Counted from the stretch's first letter, positions 1 to 9,426 are shown. The stretch is DNA of 64,000 nt from Spirosoma profusum (GCF_014699005.1 NZ_JACWZY010000035.1:1-64000), one strand, 5' to 3'. Program-made: numbers and translations. The notes: generated from the letters alone by a model not told the origin.

Positions 1-82
1 TGAGTCAGTATGAATTCGTTTGGCAAAACAAAGTTCATACTTCATTGGGGGTATTTTGTTAAACCTTAAACAGGTTCTTTAT

Positions 83-1174
83 TTAAAATCCAACAACCAA
101 TCGCAGACTTGGAATTACTTTTTTGAAAAATCCATTCATGTATACTTCTGTTTGAACCTTAAACAGCCAATTCTGGTAAACAGTAGAGCCAAGTTTAATG
201 GTATTCGAATCGAAGTAATTTCCAGAGCGATAAACAGGAACGCCGACGTAGAAAGAAGCGATATGCCGGTTGAAATTAGTGGTTCGGCTGCCTTTGTCCT
301 TTCGGTAAAACGAGACGCCTGCATGAACAAAATCGTTTCGGAACGTCTGAAACGAATTGTCGGCCAGCGGCTGGAAAAAGAAATTGGACGTATAGCCCAC
401 GAAATAGCCAACCTGCTGAAAGCGATTGGGAACAATTTCCAGATCGACATTAAATGAAGGAACCCACTGGTTGCGAATCAGCCCAACGCCAATACCCGGG
501 TGAAAGCTAAGAAACGGCTCTCCCTTGAGTCCTGGATTTCGAAACGTTGGCTTATTATCAAAGCTTTGCATCAACGTAAGCGCGTATCTGGGATTGGTCA
601 GGTCGTGCTGTTTGTACTGGCGTATTGATTCAAGCGCCTGCTGCACTTTCGAATTAACGCCACCTGAGTTCAGCAATCGATTGATATCCTGCAGGCTATT
701 GACCATTAGATACACCGCAAAATCAGTTGGAATGGCTTTCGTTGTAGCTGATACCCAGGCAATTTGTAACGTATCCTGCTGCGTCTTCACCTCAACCGGA
801 TTTTCGCCATCCCGAAAGCGGAACGACGTAGCAGGCTGGGGCGTGTAACGTACCGCCAGATCCCGATTGTCCGCATTCAGCTTAAGCAGCGCATGAATGG
901 CCCGCGTAGGAGTCAGGATAGTATCCTCAACCTTTCGGTAATCGGCCACAAACAGACGTAGCACGGAGTCAATATTCTGGTGCGCCCGCGCCTGAACGTA
1001 CTGATCGAAGCCAATAATCATCGTGTTACGTTGTCCCAGGTCAATTTCAACGTGACTTATGCCAATAAATTTCCGTCGGGCACCCGGTTCAGTTAAGTGA
1101 TTTCCGGTTGATTGAGACAAAGCGATTTCGGCCGTGCTCAGCAGAAGCACGGTAAATAAGCAAAATAAACGCAT
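83..1174 (-). CDS. Secreted or outer-membrane protein, unknown function
   Basis: The 363-residue product begins with a clear signal peptide (MRLFCLFTVLLLSTAEIALSQ). Its C-terminal third (about residues 215-363) is rich in alternating aromatic and hydrophobic stretches and ends in LRLVVGF, as in outer-membrane beta-barrels whose last strand ends in Phe. No enzyme motif was recognised. It lies 2 bp downstream of the anti-sigma-like gene on the same strand, so it is probably the last gene of the ECF sigma operon and may be part of the envelope function that the operon senses. The signal peptide and context are seen in the sequence; the barrel is inferred. Confidence 0.75.
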   Translation of the reverse strand: MRLFCLFTVLLLSTAEIALSQSTGNHLTEPGARRKFIGISHVEIDLGQRNTMIIGFDQYVQARAHQNIDSVLRLFVADYRKVEDTILTPTRAIHALLKLNADNRDLAVRYTPQPATSFRFRDGENPVEVKTQQDTLQIAWVSATTKAIPTDFAVYLMVNSLQDINRLLNSGGVNSKVQQALESIRQYKQHDLTNPRYALTLMQSFDNKPTFRNPGLKGEPFLSFHPGIGVGLIRNQWVPSFNVDLEIVPNRFQQVGYFVGYTSNFFFQPLADNSFQTFRNDFVHAGVSFYRKDKGSRTTNFNRHIASFYVGVPVYRSGNYFDSNTIKLGSTVYQNWLFKVQTEVYMNGFFKKVIPSLRLVVGF

Positions 1175-1176
1175 GG

Positions 1177-1899
1177 TTATTGGTTCGATTTAGTCGTTAA
1201 AGGCATGATTAAAGTGGGCTGGCGACTGTCTGCTACGTTGCTTTCACGTCGTCCAGTACCCATCCGAACAAAATTGTCAGTGTGGTAGAGCTGCGGGGCG
1301 GCTTCTTCCTCAGCCCGTAATTCATTCTCATGCATCACCTTAAACCGCCGTTTCGACGTAGTGCGTGCTACGTTCGGTTTTGGTGGTTCAGGTAGCTTCT
1401 CCGCAATCGTCGCTACGTTCGCAACGGTTACAGCGTCAGGCAGCGTAGCAAGGGTCTCTGCTGGCGAAGTTGCTGGTGCTACGTCGATTGATTGAGTTGA
1501 GGCAGTTGGCTGGTCAGTACTATATTTTCGTTGCTTTTTGGGCTGCGATTTTACCGCGAAAATTGGTTTCGACGTAGTAAATTCTACTTCAGAATCAGGC
1601 TTTTGGGCGGGTGTTACCACCTTGCGCTTAAATTGATACGTAGCAACCTGCTTCTGAGTACTGTTGGGTTGATTCCACGCAAACCAACTCCAGATAAGTC
1701 CGCTCAGGCAGGCTGCAGCAACCCACCACGTCCAACCAATCCGGCGACGTACCGGCGTTTGCTGGAGTTCTGGACGTAGCTGTGCCCACAAACGCTCCGG
1801 ATCGAACGACGAACCGGGTGGTGGCGCATCAGGAAGTTGACTCAGCGTTTGCCGAATCCATTCGTCAGGCGTTTCGTCGGTTTTCGGTTTCATAGCCAT
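1177..1899 (-). CDS. Membrane-anchored anti-sigma-like protein
   Basis: The 240-residue protein has a cytoplasmic N-terminus (about residues 1-55, containing DEWIRQTLSQLPDAPPPGSSFD), one membrane segment (WTWWVAAACLSGLIWSWFAW, near residues 56-75) and a Lys/Thr/Pro-rich periplasmic part. This layout fits an anti-sigma factor, although no standard zinc anti-sigma motif is visible. The start lies inside the sigma gene (35-bp overlap), which suggests translational coupling. The reading that it holds the adjacent ECF sigma factor at the membrane rests on layout and position. Val-Ala codon pairs within ACGTAGC motifs are very frequent here. Confidence 0.65.
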   Translation of the reverse strand: MAMKPKTDETPDEWIRQTLSQLPDAPPPGSSFDPERLWAQLRPELQQTPVRRRIGWTWWVAAACLSGLIWSWFAWNQPNSTQKQVATYQFKRKVVTPAQKPDSEVEFTTSKPIFAVKSQPKKQRKYSTDQPTASTQSIDVAPATSPAETLATLPDAVTVANVATIAEKLPEPPKPNVARTTSKRRFKVMHENELRAEEEAAPQLYHTDNFVRMGTGRRESNVADSRQPTLIMPLTTKSNQ

Positions 1900-2422
1900 T
1901 TTGAAGTAACCAGCTTTGTAATAAAGCGCGTGCTTTGCTCAACTGTGATTTTGAGGTGTTTTCGGAGATACGTAACTGCTCGGCGATTTCGCGATGCGTA
2001 TAGCCTTCAATAGCATATAAGTTAAATACAGTTCGATAACCGGGCGGCAATTCACGGATTAATGCGTAAATACGTTCGGCATCCAGTCCGGCATCGGGTA
2101 AAGGCACTACGTCGGGCACAACATCTGCATCGTCATCAGCGTGAAAAAGGGGCAAATGCCGGTTCGCACGCAGATGTTGCAAGGCTTCATTCACTACAAT
2201 CCGCCGAAGCCAAGCCTCCAGACCATTATCGTCCCGATACATAAAGGCATCTATTCCCCGAAACGCTTTCAGAAAGGCGCTCATCAACACTTCTTCGGCT
2301 TCCGGTTCATTCCGAACGTAGCGCAGACTGACACGAAACAATCGATTGGCGTACTGATCGAACAGCCGTTTCTGGGCAAAAGCATTACCGCGCTGGCACT
2401 GTTCGACAAGTTGTTGCGACAT
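1865..2422 (-). CDS. RNA polymerase ECF-type sigma factor
   Basis: At 185 residues this is a normal ECF sigma factor. Region 2 (about residues 10-80, RLFDQYANRLFRVSLRYVRN ... EEVLMSAFLKAFRGIDAF) directs -10 recognition and core binding. Region 4 (about residues 120-175, LPPGYRTVFNLYAIEGYTHREIAEQL) is the -35-binding HTH, ending with the usual SKSQLSKARALL helix. It is first in a three-gene operon with an anti-sigma-like membrane protein and an outer-membrane-type protein. It probably drives its own operon in response to an envelope signal. Confidence 0.92.
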   Translation of the reverse strand: MSQQLVEQCQRGNAFAQKRLFDQYANRLFRVSLRYVRNEPEAEEVLMSAFLKAFRGIDAFMYRDDNGLEAWLRRIVVNEALQHLRANRHLPLFHADDDADVVPDVVPLPDAGLDAERIYALIRELPPGYRTVFNLYAIEGYTHREIAEQLRISENTSKSQLSKARALLQSWLLQNGYETENRRNA

Positions 2423-2533
2423 AAATCTCTGCTACGTTCAATGACAGAAATGCCGGTTTGTGGAAAAGGGTTGCCTGAGACGAAAAAAAGCCACCGTTCA
2501 GGAGGCAGTGGCAACTTATTAACATGCATTACT

Positions 2534-2630
2534 GGTTTTTTGTCATCCTGACGCAGGAAGGATCTTAAGATATCCTTATTCTCAGGTTTAGATACTTTAA
2601 GATCCCTCCTGCGTCAGGATGACAAAAACC
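2534..2630. repeat. Long inverted repeat, REP-like intergenic hairpin
   Basis: Two near-perfect arms of about 34 bp (2534-2567 and 2597-2630), both built on GTCATCCTGACGCAGGA, flank a loop of about 29 bp. Sequences of the form GTCATCCTGA(n)AGGATC are a common dispersed palindrome in bacterial genomes. It lies between the 5' end of the sigma operon and the 3' end of the HxlR gene, so it can act as a transcript end or barrier for the latter. Confidence 0.8.
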
Positions 2631-2641
2631 ACTAACTCACG

Positions 2642-3094
2642 CTAGTCCATCGGCACGGCTTCAAGAATTTTTGGCTCACGCGCATCATAACGTGCCCGCG
2701 ATTGCCTGATCTGCTGGCTATGATCGTTAGCCCATTGCCCCAATTCAATGACCTGAACCAGTAAGCTGTATCCCAGATCGGTTAATTCATATTCCACTCT
2801 CGGCGGGATTTCAGGATACACCCGGCGGGTAATCAGCCCGTCGCGTTCCAGCGAACGTAGCGTAACGGTTAGCATCCGCTGCGAAACGCCGTTGATACGT
2901 TTCTTCAATTCGTTGAAACGTAGCACTCCAGCCGCTCCCAGATGAAAAATGGATAGGATGGACCATTTATCGCTGAAACGATCCAGAATAGTTCGGGTTG
3001 GGCAGTTTTCGGATGGGCCGTCGCCATCACCCAAAATATTTTTCAACTTTTCTTGTATGATATCTTCCTGATTATCAACAATAGTTCTGTTCAT
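2642..3094 (-). CDS. HxlR-family winged-helix transcriptional regulator
   Basis: The 150-residue protein carries the HxlR/DUF24 signature from about residue 28: NCPTRTILDRFSDKWSILSIFHL, then RFNELKKRINGVSQRMLTVTLRSLERDGLITR and PPRVEYELTDLG, which form the winged helix. The single Cys in NCP matches the redox- or electrophile-sensing Cys of YodB/HxlR-type members. It is divergent from the NmrA-type oxidoreductase at 3196 with a 101-bp shared promoter region, the usual layout for an HxlR regulator controlling a quinone- or electrophile-detoxifying enzyme. The regulatory link is inferred. Confidence 0.9.
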   Translation of the reverse strand: MNRTIVDNQEDIIQEKLKNILGDGDGPSENCPTRTILDRFSDKWSILSIFHLGAAGVLRFNELKKRINGVSQRMLTVTLRSLERDGLITRRVYPEIPPRVEYELTDLGYSLLVQVIELGQWANDHSQQIRQSRARYDAREPKILEAVPMD

Positions 3095-3195
3095 GTTCCT
3101 GACGCACTAATAAATGCCTTCTTGTGTAGACCTCGGTTACTAAATAGTTTTGAGTTACCAAAAGTAACTAAAGAACAAATATAAACTGTAAAATC

Positions 3196-4053
3196 ATGAT
3201 TGCAATAACCGGAGCGTCGGGCCACTTAGGAAAAGCCACGCTTGATTTTTTAACTGTAAAAACGAATGCTGATTCACTTGTTGCCCTTGTCAGGAATCCT
3301 GAGAAAGCTACTGACTTAGCCGCCAAAGGCATACACGTTCGTCAGGCCGATTATGGCGACTACGCGGCTTTAGTCGCTGGTTTGGTGGGTGTCGATAAAC
3401 TGGTGTTGATTTCGAGTGACGCACTGGGCGACGAGCGTGTTCAGCAACACACCAACGTAATCAACGCGGCCAAAGAAGCGGGCGTTACGCATATTTTCTA
3501 CACCAGCGCCCCGAATCCGTCGCTTGATGCGCTGTTCACCCCCGCTATCGACCATTTTCGGACCGAAACCCTGATTAAAGAATCGGGGCTGACCTACACC
3601 TTTTTCCGGAATAACCTGTATCTGGACATTCTTCCACTGGTCATTGGCGACGCTCCGCAGTCGGGTAAGCTTTATTACCCGGCTGGCGATGGCAAAGTCA
3701 GTTTTGTGCTACGCGCCGACATTGCCGAGGGTTTAGCCAACGCGCTGACGAGTGAAGGCCACGAAAATAAAGTCTATGAAATCGGATCACCCACTGCCTG
3801 GACGTTCGGCGATATTGCCGCAGCCGTGAGTGAGTCGGATAAATCGGTCGAATACGTCGATATTCCAGCCAGCGCCTACGAGGCTGAACTGGCTAAACAC
3901 TTACCTGCACACGTAGTCGGCGTGTATGCCGGCATGGCGAAAGGCATTAAACAAGGCGATTTCAACGTAGCAGATTCATCGCTGGAAAAACTCCTGAACC
4001 GTCAGCCAGTCACTCTGGAGACGTACCTGAAAAGCCTGAACGTAGCGGTTTAA
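3196..4053 (+). CDS. NmrA/SDR-type NAD(P)-binding oxidoreductase (QorB-like)
   Basis: The 285-residue protein opens with the Rossmann motif ITGASGHLGKAT. It continues with the LVRNPEKATDLAAKGIHVRQADYGD and KLVLISSDALGDERVQQHTNVINAAKEAGVTHIFYTSAPNP segments typical of NAD(P)H:quinone oxidoreductase type 2 (QorB) and related NmrA proteins. It is a cytoplasmic enzyme probably reducing quinones or similar electrophiles. It is divergent from an HxlR regulator at 2642-3094, which supports redox-responsive control. The substrate cannot be fixed from sequence. Confidence 0.85.
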   Translation: MIAITGASGHLGKATLDFLTVKTNADSLVALVRNPEKATDLAAKGIHVRQADYGDYAALVAGLVGVDKLVLISSDALGDERVQQHTNVINAAKEAGVTHIFYTSAPNPSLDALFTPAIDHFRTETLIKESGLTYTFFRNNLYLDILPLVIGDAPQSGKLYYPAGDGKVSFVLRADIAEGLANALTSEGHENKVYEIGSPTAWTFGDIAAAVSESDKSVEYVDIPASAYEAELAKHLPAHVVGVYAGMAKGIKQGDFNVADSSLEKLLNRQPVTLETYLKSLNVAV

Positions 4054-4088
4054 GCTGAGCGTTTGTGGTTTATTACTTTCTATCTTGA

Positions 4089-4122
4089 CTTCCCGGGAAC
4101 GTAGCGTTTTCGGGAAGTTTTG
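4089..4122 (+). terminator. Probable terminator of the NmrA gene
   Basis: An imperfect stem TTCCCGGGAAC / GTTTTCGGGAA with a short loop containing GTAGC is followed by a T-rich tract, about 35 bp after the stop at 4053. The rest of the gap to 4317 shows no convincing gene. Confidence 0.55.
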
Positions 4123-4317
4123 CTTTGTAAAATAATTTGAGGCTCAAAGAAACAATCTGAAAAAGAGTGTTTTTGTCCTGCTGAGGTTCTGTTACAATCG
4201 TAAATTGATAAAGTGCTACGTTGCATTTTCTTGATTGCAAGATCCCCTTAATTCGCGTATTCCTGCTTATTTTCACGAAATCGTCCGCTGACACTTCATT
4301 TACTACACTCATCTTCG

Positions 4318-6525
4318 ATGTACCGACGTAACATTCTACTAACTCATCTATTTTCAATCCTGACAATCGTTCTGGTTGTAGTTACTGCTCAGGGGCAACC
4401 GTTTAGCAAGGCCGACGTAGCACGTTGGCAGCAACAGGCTAAACAAATCACCATTACGCGCGATACGTGGGGCGTTCCGCACATCAGCGGCAAAACCGAT
4501 GCCGACGTGATTTTTGGTGTACTCTATTCGCAGTGCGAAGATGACTTTGCCCGCGTCGAAATGAATTACATCGATGCGATTGGGCGGCTGGCAGAAGTAG
4601 AAGGTGAATCGGCATTGTATCACGATCTGCGGGCGAGGCTGTTTCTGGATTCGACGCAGGCCATCGCGATCTATAAAAAAAGCCCGGCCTGGATGAAAAA
4701 ACTGTTGAATGCGTTTGCAGACGGCACAAATTATTTCCTCTATACGCATCCCAATGTAAAACCCCGCTTGCTGACTCGGTTTCAACCGTGGATGCCATTG
4801 ATGTTTAGCGAAGGTAGTATTGGCGGCAATATTAGCGTGGTATCGACCGAACGGCTGAAAGCGTTTTACGAACACAACAAATTCACCTCGTCTATCAACG
4901 ATTTCGACAAATACGAAAATGACCCCGTTGGCTCGAATGGTTTTGCGATTGCTCCGTCGAAAAGCGCGACGAAAAATGCGATGCTGCTCATCAATCCACA
5001 TACATCGTTCTACTTTCGGTCGGAAGTTCATTTAACCAGTCAGGAAGGATTGAATGCATACGGAGCTGTTACATGGGGGCAATTCTTTATTTATCAGGGC
5101 TTTAATGAGTATTGCGGCTGGATGCACACCTCTAGCGGAGCCGATTCGATGGATGAGTATCTGGAAACTATCGAGAAAAAAGGAGACGCTTATTTTTACA
5201 AGTATGGCGCGGCTGTCAAGCCCATTCGAACGCAAAAAATACGCTTGCCGTACAAATCAGACGCGGGTAAGCAGTACAAAAATTTCACGATGTACTGGAC
5301 TGAACACGGTCCGGTAGTAGGAGAGAAGGATGGCAGATGGATTTCGGTTGCGATGATGAACACGCCCCTGAATGCGCTTGAACAATCGTACCTGCGCACG
5401 AAAGCCAAAGGCTACGAAAGCTACAAAGAGGTGATGAAACTGAACGGTAATGCCTCAAACAACACCGTCTTTGCCGACCGCGATGGAAACATCGCTTACT
5501 GGCATGGCAATTTTATGCCCAAACGCGACCCGAAATTTGACTGGAGCCAGCCGGTGGATGGAAGCAGCGTGGAAACTGCCTGGAAAGGATTACACCCGGT
5601 CGAAGAGATCGTACAGGTACGTAACCCGGCTTCGGGCTGGATTCAGAACTGTAATTCAACGCCGTTTACGGTATCGGGTAGCAGCAGTCCGGCCAAAACT
5701 AATTATCCGGACTACATGGCTCCCGATGGCGAGAATTACCGGGGTATCAATGCGGTACGTGTGTTAAGCCAAAAGAGTAATTTTACACTCGATACGTTAA
5801 TTTCAGCCGCCAACGACCCACGTTTGACTGGTTTCGATGAGTTGATTCCGGCGTTGATTTCAGCCCATCAGCGCGTTGCGAGCGAATCTGGTAAGGACGT
5901 AGCAGAAGCGATTCAAATTCTGAAAGACTGGAATAAATGCTACGGTACTACGTCCGTCGGTACTACGTTGGGTATTTTCTGGGGCGAGAAAATACAGAAG
6001 CTGGCCCGTGGTCGCGTTCCGGCCAACCAACGACTGGATTTCCTGAGTTTTACCACGTTCGTCATTGAGAAAACAACACCTCAGGAAAAAGTTGCTACGT
6101 TGACCGAAACGCTGGCTGAGCTAACCCGCGATTTCGGTACGTGGAAAACGCCCTGGGGCGACATCAACCGATACCAACGCCTGACCGGCAATATTCAGGA
6201 AACTTACGACGACCAGAAACCCAGCATTCCGGTTGGTTTCACGGCTTCGACCTGGGGTTCGTTGGCGGCCTATGGTGCGAGAACGGCTCCAAACACCAAA
6301 AAGAGATATGGCTACGTTGGCAACAGCTTCGTGGCAGTGGTAGAATTTGGCAAAAAAGTAAAAGCTCGCTCCGTCGTAACGGGCGGTCAGGACAGCCGCC
6401 CCGGCGATCCACACTTCACCGATCAGGCTCCGTTATATTGCGAAGGCAAGTTCAAGGACGTACTGTTTTATCCCGAAGACATCAAACGGTACGTAGCGAA
6501 AACGTATCATCCAGGCGAGAAATAA
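4318..6525 (+). CDS. Penicillin acylase family protein (Ntn hydrolase; acylase or AHL acylase-like)
   Basis: The 735-residue precursor has a signal peptide (MYRRNILLTHLFSILTIVLVVVTAQGQ) and, near residue 45, the family start ITRDTWGVPHISGKTDADVIFG. The autoprocessing nucleophile Ser is expected in DPVGSNGFAIAPSKSATKNAMLLINPH, near residue 202, where the alpha chain and spacer would be cleaved from the beta chain. Family members hydrolyse amide bonds of acyl substrates such as beta-lactams, acyl-homoserine lactones or cyclic lipopeptides in the periplasm. The substrate is not predictable. The ATG at 4318 was kept because it gives a complete signal peptide. Confidence 0.88.
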   Translation: MYRRNILLTHLFSILTIVLVVVTAQGQPFSKADVARWQQQAKQITITRDTWGVPHISGKTDADVIFGVLYSQCEDDFARVEMNYIDAIGRLAEVEGESALYHDLRARLFLDSTQAIAIYKKSPAWMKKLLNAFADGTNYFLYTHPNVKPRLLTRFQPWMPLMFSEGSIGGNISVVSTERLKAFYEHNKFTSSINDFDKYENDPVGSNGFAIAPSKSATKNAMLLINPHTSFYFRSEVHLTSQEGLNAYGAVTWGQFFIYQGFNEYCGWMHTSSGADSMDEYLETIEKKGDAYFYKYGAAVKPIRTQKIRLPYKSDAGKQYKNFTMYWTEHGPVVGEKDGRWISVAMMNTPLNALEQSYLRTKAKGYESYKEVMKLNGNASNNTVFADRDGNIAYWHGNFMPKRDPKFDWSQPVDGSSVETAWKGLHPVEEIVQVRNPASGWIQNCNSTPFTVSGSSSPAKTNYPDYMAPDGENYRGINAVRVLSQKSNFTLDTLISAANDPRLTGFDELIPALISAHQRVASESGKDVAEAIQILKDWNKCYGTTSVGTTLGIFWGEKIQKLARGRVPANQRLDFLSFTTFVIEKTTPQEKVATLTETLAELTRDFGTWKTPWGDINRYQRLTGNIQETYDDQKPSIPVGFTASTWGSLAAYGARTAPNTKKRYGYVGNSFVAVVEFGKKVKARSVVTGGQDSRPGDPHFTDQAPLYCEGKFKDVLFYPEDIKRYVAKTYHPGEK

Positions 6526-6529
6526 CAGG

Positions 6530-7306
6530 CTAGTTAGTCAGACTGGCGAGTAACGGCTTACCGGCTAATGCCTGCATCAACAGGAACGTAATGAACAGGA
6601 AATAGAAAGCTGCCAGCAGAATAACATGACTGGAACGGCGGGCAACGTAGTAGGCAAACAGCGGAAGCAACTGAAGCGCGTGCATCCCGAAAAAGTGCGC
6701 CACACGCAAATCACCGTAACGCGTACTCCAGTTCATGACGGGTAAGCCGGGACCACCATCGGGCGCGCCAATCGTGTGTCGCAGTTTAGCCGCCATTACA
6801 AACCCTTCGAAAGCAAAAATGACAAATAGCAGGATTCCAAGCCGGATCCCCCACAGATACGCAACGTCGATCTGTTCGGGCTTGTGCCTGAAAAATAAAT
6901 AGCCAATATACGCTGTCCAGATTGTAAGAATCGTAATGGCAGCACCCATCACATCGAAAAGCCGGGCATCTGCAAACGACGAAATATTAAAGTGCGATAA
7001 TTTGCCCAAAGCTGCCTGGGCCGTAATGATTAGCAATTCGATGAGCATCGCATTGATTACCACCCAACTATAAATCCGGACTTTGTTACGTTGTGGAAGC
7101 AGCCCAGTAAACCAGCCCATTGTCCAGGTAAAAATGGCAATCGAGACAAAAAATTTGCCGGGTTTAATAAAGGCATTAATGCCCAACACTTCCGTGTGAG
7201 TAATTAGTGTTAGTATCGTGCAAACGATGGTACCCAGCAGACAAAACCAGCCAAAATAATAAAGCAAAGAATTCCGGCTCTTGAGCGTAGTTAAAAACGA
7301 GTTCAT
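6530..7306 (-). CDS. Polytopic membrane protein, unknown
   Basis: The 258-residue protein has about seven predicted membrane helices, for example LLYYFGWFCLLGTIVCTILTL near the N-terminus and VILLAAFYFLFITFLLMQAL near the end. No transporter or enzyme motif was recognised. It is 16 bp downstream of the ABA4-like gene on the same strand and in a run with a further small membrane protein, suggesting a membrane operon. It converges on the acylase gene with only 4 bp between stop codons. Confidence 0.75.
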   Translation of the reverse strand: MNSFLTTLKSRNSLLYYFGWFCLLGTIVCTILTLITHTEVLGINAFIKPGKFFVSIAIFTWTMGWFTGLLPQRNKVRIYSWVVINAMLIELLIITAQAALGKLSHFNISSFADARLFDVMGAAITILTIWTAYIGYLFFRHKPEQIDVAYLWGIRLGILLFVIFAFEGFVMAAKLRHTIGAPDGGPGLPVMNWSTRYGDLRVAHFFGMHALQLLPLFAYYVARRSSHVILLAAFYFLFITFLLMQALAGKPLLASLTN

Positions 7307-7322
7307 AGCTATTCAGCAGTTG

Positions 7323-7754
7323 TCAGGCCGATAAAGTTCGGGTACGTATCAAACGTATCAGCCAATACAGGAGAAGGCCAACGGGGCCAAGCATGAAGCA
7401 GAAAAACAGCGGAATTACCGTAAACCAATGCGGAATACCTTTCTCTTCCGCATCCCGAATAATGACCGAGCCGGCCACCAGATCAAAAGCCAGATAATGC
7501 ACCCAGCCAGCGAGCATAACCCCATTACTACCCGTAGAAAACAAGTTTTTAACCCCCGGCAATGAACCAAATGAGCTAAAATCGATGGGACCATCGCCAA
7601 ACAAATAAATGATATAAACCACGCCTAAACAAACCGGAATCAGGTAAGATCGCATCAACCATTTAGTTACAAACCAGCGGGGCGCAAATGCCATGAGCAG
7701 CCATTGGGGTAATACCAACGTATTAGCCAATTGAAAAACGACATCGGGAGACAT
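7323..7754 (-). CDS. ABA4-like (DUF4281) membrane protein
   Basis: The 143-residue protein has four membrane segments and the family pattern VFQLANTLVLPQWLLMAFAPRW near the start. It also has GWVHYLAFDLVAGSVIIRDAEEKGIPHWF and a C-terminal LGPVGLLLYWLIR. ABA4 of plants is needed for neoxanthin synthesis. Bacterial homologues are often near carotenoid genes but their role is not established. The call rests on remembered family features. Confidence 0.8.
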   Translation of the reverse strand: MSPDVVFQLANTLVLPQWLLMAFAPRWFVTKWLMRSYLIPVCLGVVYIIYLFGDGPIDFSSFGSLPGVKNLFSTGSNGVMLAGWVHYLAFDLVAGSVIIRDAEEKGIPHWFTVIPLFFCFMLGPVGLLLYWLIRLIRTRTLSA

Positions 7755-7777
7755 GGTGATAAGGGGTTTGGTGTAGC

Positions 7778-7826
7778 GCGGGTGGAAGCCCGCATTTTTA
7801 GTTACAACCTGCGGGCTTCCACCCGC
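7778..7826. repeat. Perfect 16-bp inverted repeat (hairpin)
   Basis: Arms GCGGGTGGAAGCCCGC (7778-7793) and its exact complement (7811-7826) flank a 17-nt loop. It lies between two minus-strand membrane-protein genes. This GC-rich palindrome has the look of a dispersed REP-like element and could also slow or end transcription. Confidence 0.75.
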
Positions 7827-7827
7827 G

Positions 7828-8205
7828 TTACGTTAACAGCGGCAACGTAAACAGTAGCGCTCCAAGCGCAAACAGGGCAGTTAATACGTGAATAAAGAGC
7901 TGATTATAGGGTAACAAAATAAACTGTTCAAGGGTACGTCCTAGCCAGAATAGGGCCATGCCCGCCAGAAAAACTTGTCCTATTTTCGTGCTGAGTAATT
8001 CATCGGGAAGCCAGAAACAGAGTACGGTACTGAGCAGAAAAACATGAATCAGTCGCAGGTTTGAAATCTGAATGATGGCTCGTGTTGATACGCTGCTTGT
8101 TTTTAGGTCGTTTTTCCAGTCGAAAATCCTCCAGAAGAACGCGTGAAAAATCGCGAACCCGAGGCTATGTACACCGCACAGATACACCATCACCGTCCCA
8201 CTCAT
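7828..8205 (-). CDS. Small polytopic membrane protein
   Basis: The 125-residue protein has four hydrophobic segments, starting with VMVYLCGVHSLGFAIFHAFFW and ending in VLTALFALGALLFTLPLL. No catalytic motif is visible. Its stop lies just after the hairpin at 7778-7826, and it starts 6 bp downstream of the dipeptidase gene on the same strand, so the two are probably co-transcribed. Confidence 0.7.
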   Translation of the reverse strand: MSGTVMVYLCGVHSLGFAIFHAFFWRIFDWKNDLKTSSVSTRAIIQISNLRLIHVFLLSTVLCFWLPDELLSTKIGQVFLAGMALFWLGRTLEQFILLPYNQLFIHVLTALFALGALLFTLPLLT

Positions 8206-8211
8206 GCTACG

Positions 8212-9426
8212 TTAGTTTGGTACTTTCGCCTGGCCCAGCACACGTAGCAGATTGCCGCCCCAGATTTTGGCGATATCCGCTTCCGAGTATTTGCGACGTA
8301 CCAGCTCAACGGTTAGGTTTTCAATTTCGCTGACATCTTCCAGGCCATTCACCCCGCCACCACCGTCGAAATCAGAGCCGATACCTACGTGGTCGATACC
8401 TGCAATTTTGACAATATGGTCAATGTGGTCAACAATGTCGGATAAACTGGCCCGCTCCGATGCGTACACTTTCGACACGGAATCGCTTAGGGCCGTGATA
8501 CGTGCTTCCATGTCGGCCGACGGTACTTTTCCAACGCGTGACATGCGTATTTTGGTTTTGGCCGCCCGGTGCGCATCGGACGGCTTCTTCAGATAATCAC
8601 TCACAAAATTCACCTGAACCACTCCGCCTTTCGCAGCAATCGCCTTAATCATATCGTCGGTCATGTTACGTGGAAAATCGCAGATAGCCCGGCAGTTGGA
8701 GTGCGACGCAATCACTGGTGCTTTCGAAAGGGCCAATGCGTCATAGAACGTACTATCTGCTACGTGCGATACGTCGATGAGAATACCCAGCCGATTCATC
8801 TCGGGCACCACTTTTTTGCCGAAATCGCTCAGACCGCCATACATCGGGCCATCGGGGTCGGTCGAGGAATCACCGATGAGGTTATTGGCGAAGTGCGTCA
8901 ACGTAATGTAGCGGCAGCCGAGGTCGTAATACGTTTTAAGGAGCGACAAATCGTTCCCAATCGGATAGCCATTTTCCATCCCGATAAACACCGCCCGTTT
9001 GTTCCGTTTCTGAATCCGATACGCATCGGCGGGCGACGTAGCGAGTTCGGCCTTATCGGCATGTTTTTTCAAGGCCTGATGAATAAGCGAAAACTGGTTC
9101 AGCGCGTTACGTTTCGCATCGGCGTGACCTGAGTCGGTACGTGGCCCCTGCGACGTATAGACGGCAAAAAACATGGCATCCATGCCTCCCTGCTTCATGC
9201 GTGGAAAATCAATCTGCGAAGCATCGCGTTTGGTATCATGTGCCGTCCCCACATCGAAACCGGCTTTCTGCATCATGATTGGCGCATCGGCATGAGTATC
9301 GAGGGTCAAAACGCGCTGGTGAATTTTGCGGGCTTTCGCCAGAACAGGGTCTTCTTTGCCCGGTGACGGTGCTACGTTCGCGTTGAGGCCAAGTAATACG
9401 TAGAAGATGTAGGGAAGCATAATCAA
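8212..9426 (-). CDS. Membrane dipeptidase (peptidase M19)
   Basis: The 404-residue protein has a short hydrophobic N-terminus (MIMLPYIFYVLLGLNA) consistent with export. It shows all the M19 zinc-site signatures in order: LDTHADAP (HxD), GMENGYPIG (bridging Glu), LTHFANN, IDVSHVADSTF (zinc His), ASHSNCRAICDFPRNM and IGSDFDGG (Asp). M19 enzymes hydrolyse dipeptides, including D-residue and cyclic substrates, using two zinc ions. The size is normal and no key residue is missing. Confidence 0.93.
   Translation of the reverse strand: MIMLPYIFYVLLGLNANVAPSPGKEDPVLAKARKIHQRVLTLDTHADAPIMMQKAGFDVGTAHDTKRDASQIDFPRMKQGGMDAMFFAVYTSQGPRTDSGHADAKRNALNQFSLIHQALKKHADKAELATSPADAYRIQKRNKRAVFIGMENGYPIGNDLSLLKTYYDLGCRYITLTHFANNLIGDSSTDPDGPMYGGLSDFGKKVVPEMNRLGILIDVSHVADSTFYDALALSKAPVIASHSNCRAICDFPRNMTDDMIKAIAAKGGVVQVNFVSDYLKKPSDAHRAAKTKIRMSRVGKVPSADMEARITALSDSVSKVYASERASLSDIVDHIDHIVKIAGIDHVGIGSDFDGGGGVNGLEDVSEIENLTVELVRRKYSEADIAKIWGGNLLRVLGQAKVPN

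Noticed and set aside
4073..4366. Minus-strand frame of 97 codons overlapping the acylase start
   Set aside because: It covers a terminator-like hairpin and the 5' end of a well-supported gene, and its translation resembles no family.
4354..5031. Long antisense frame inside the acylase gene
   Set aside because: The plus strand encodes a complete penicillin-acylase family protein; the antisense reading is a shadow with low-complexity composition.
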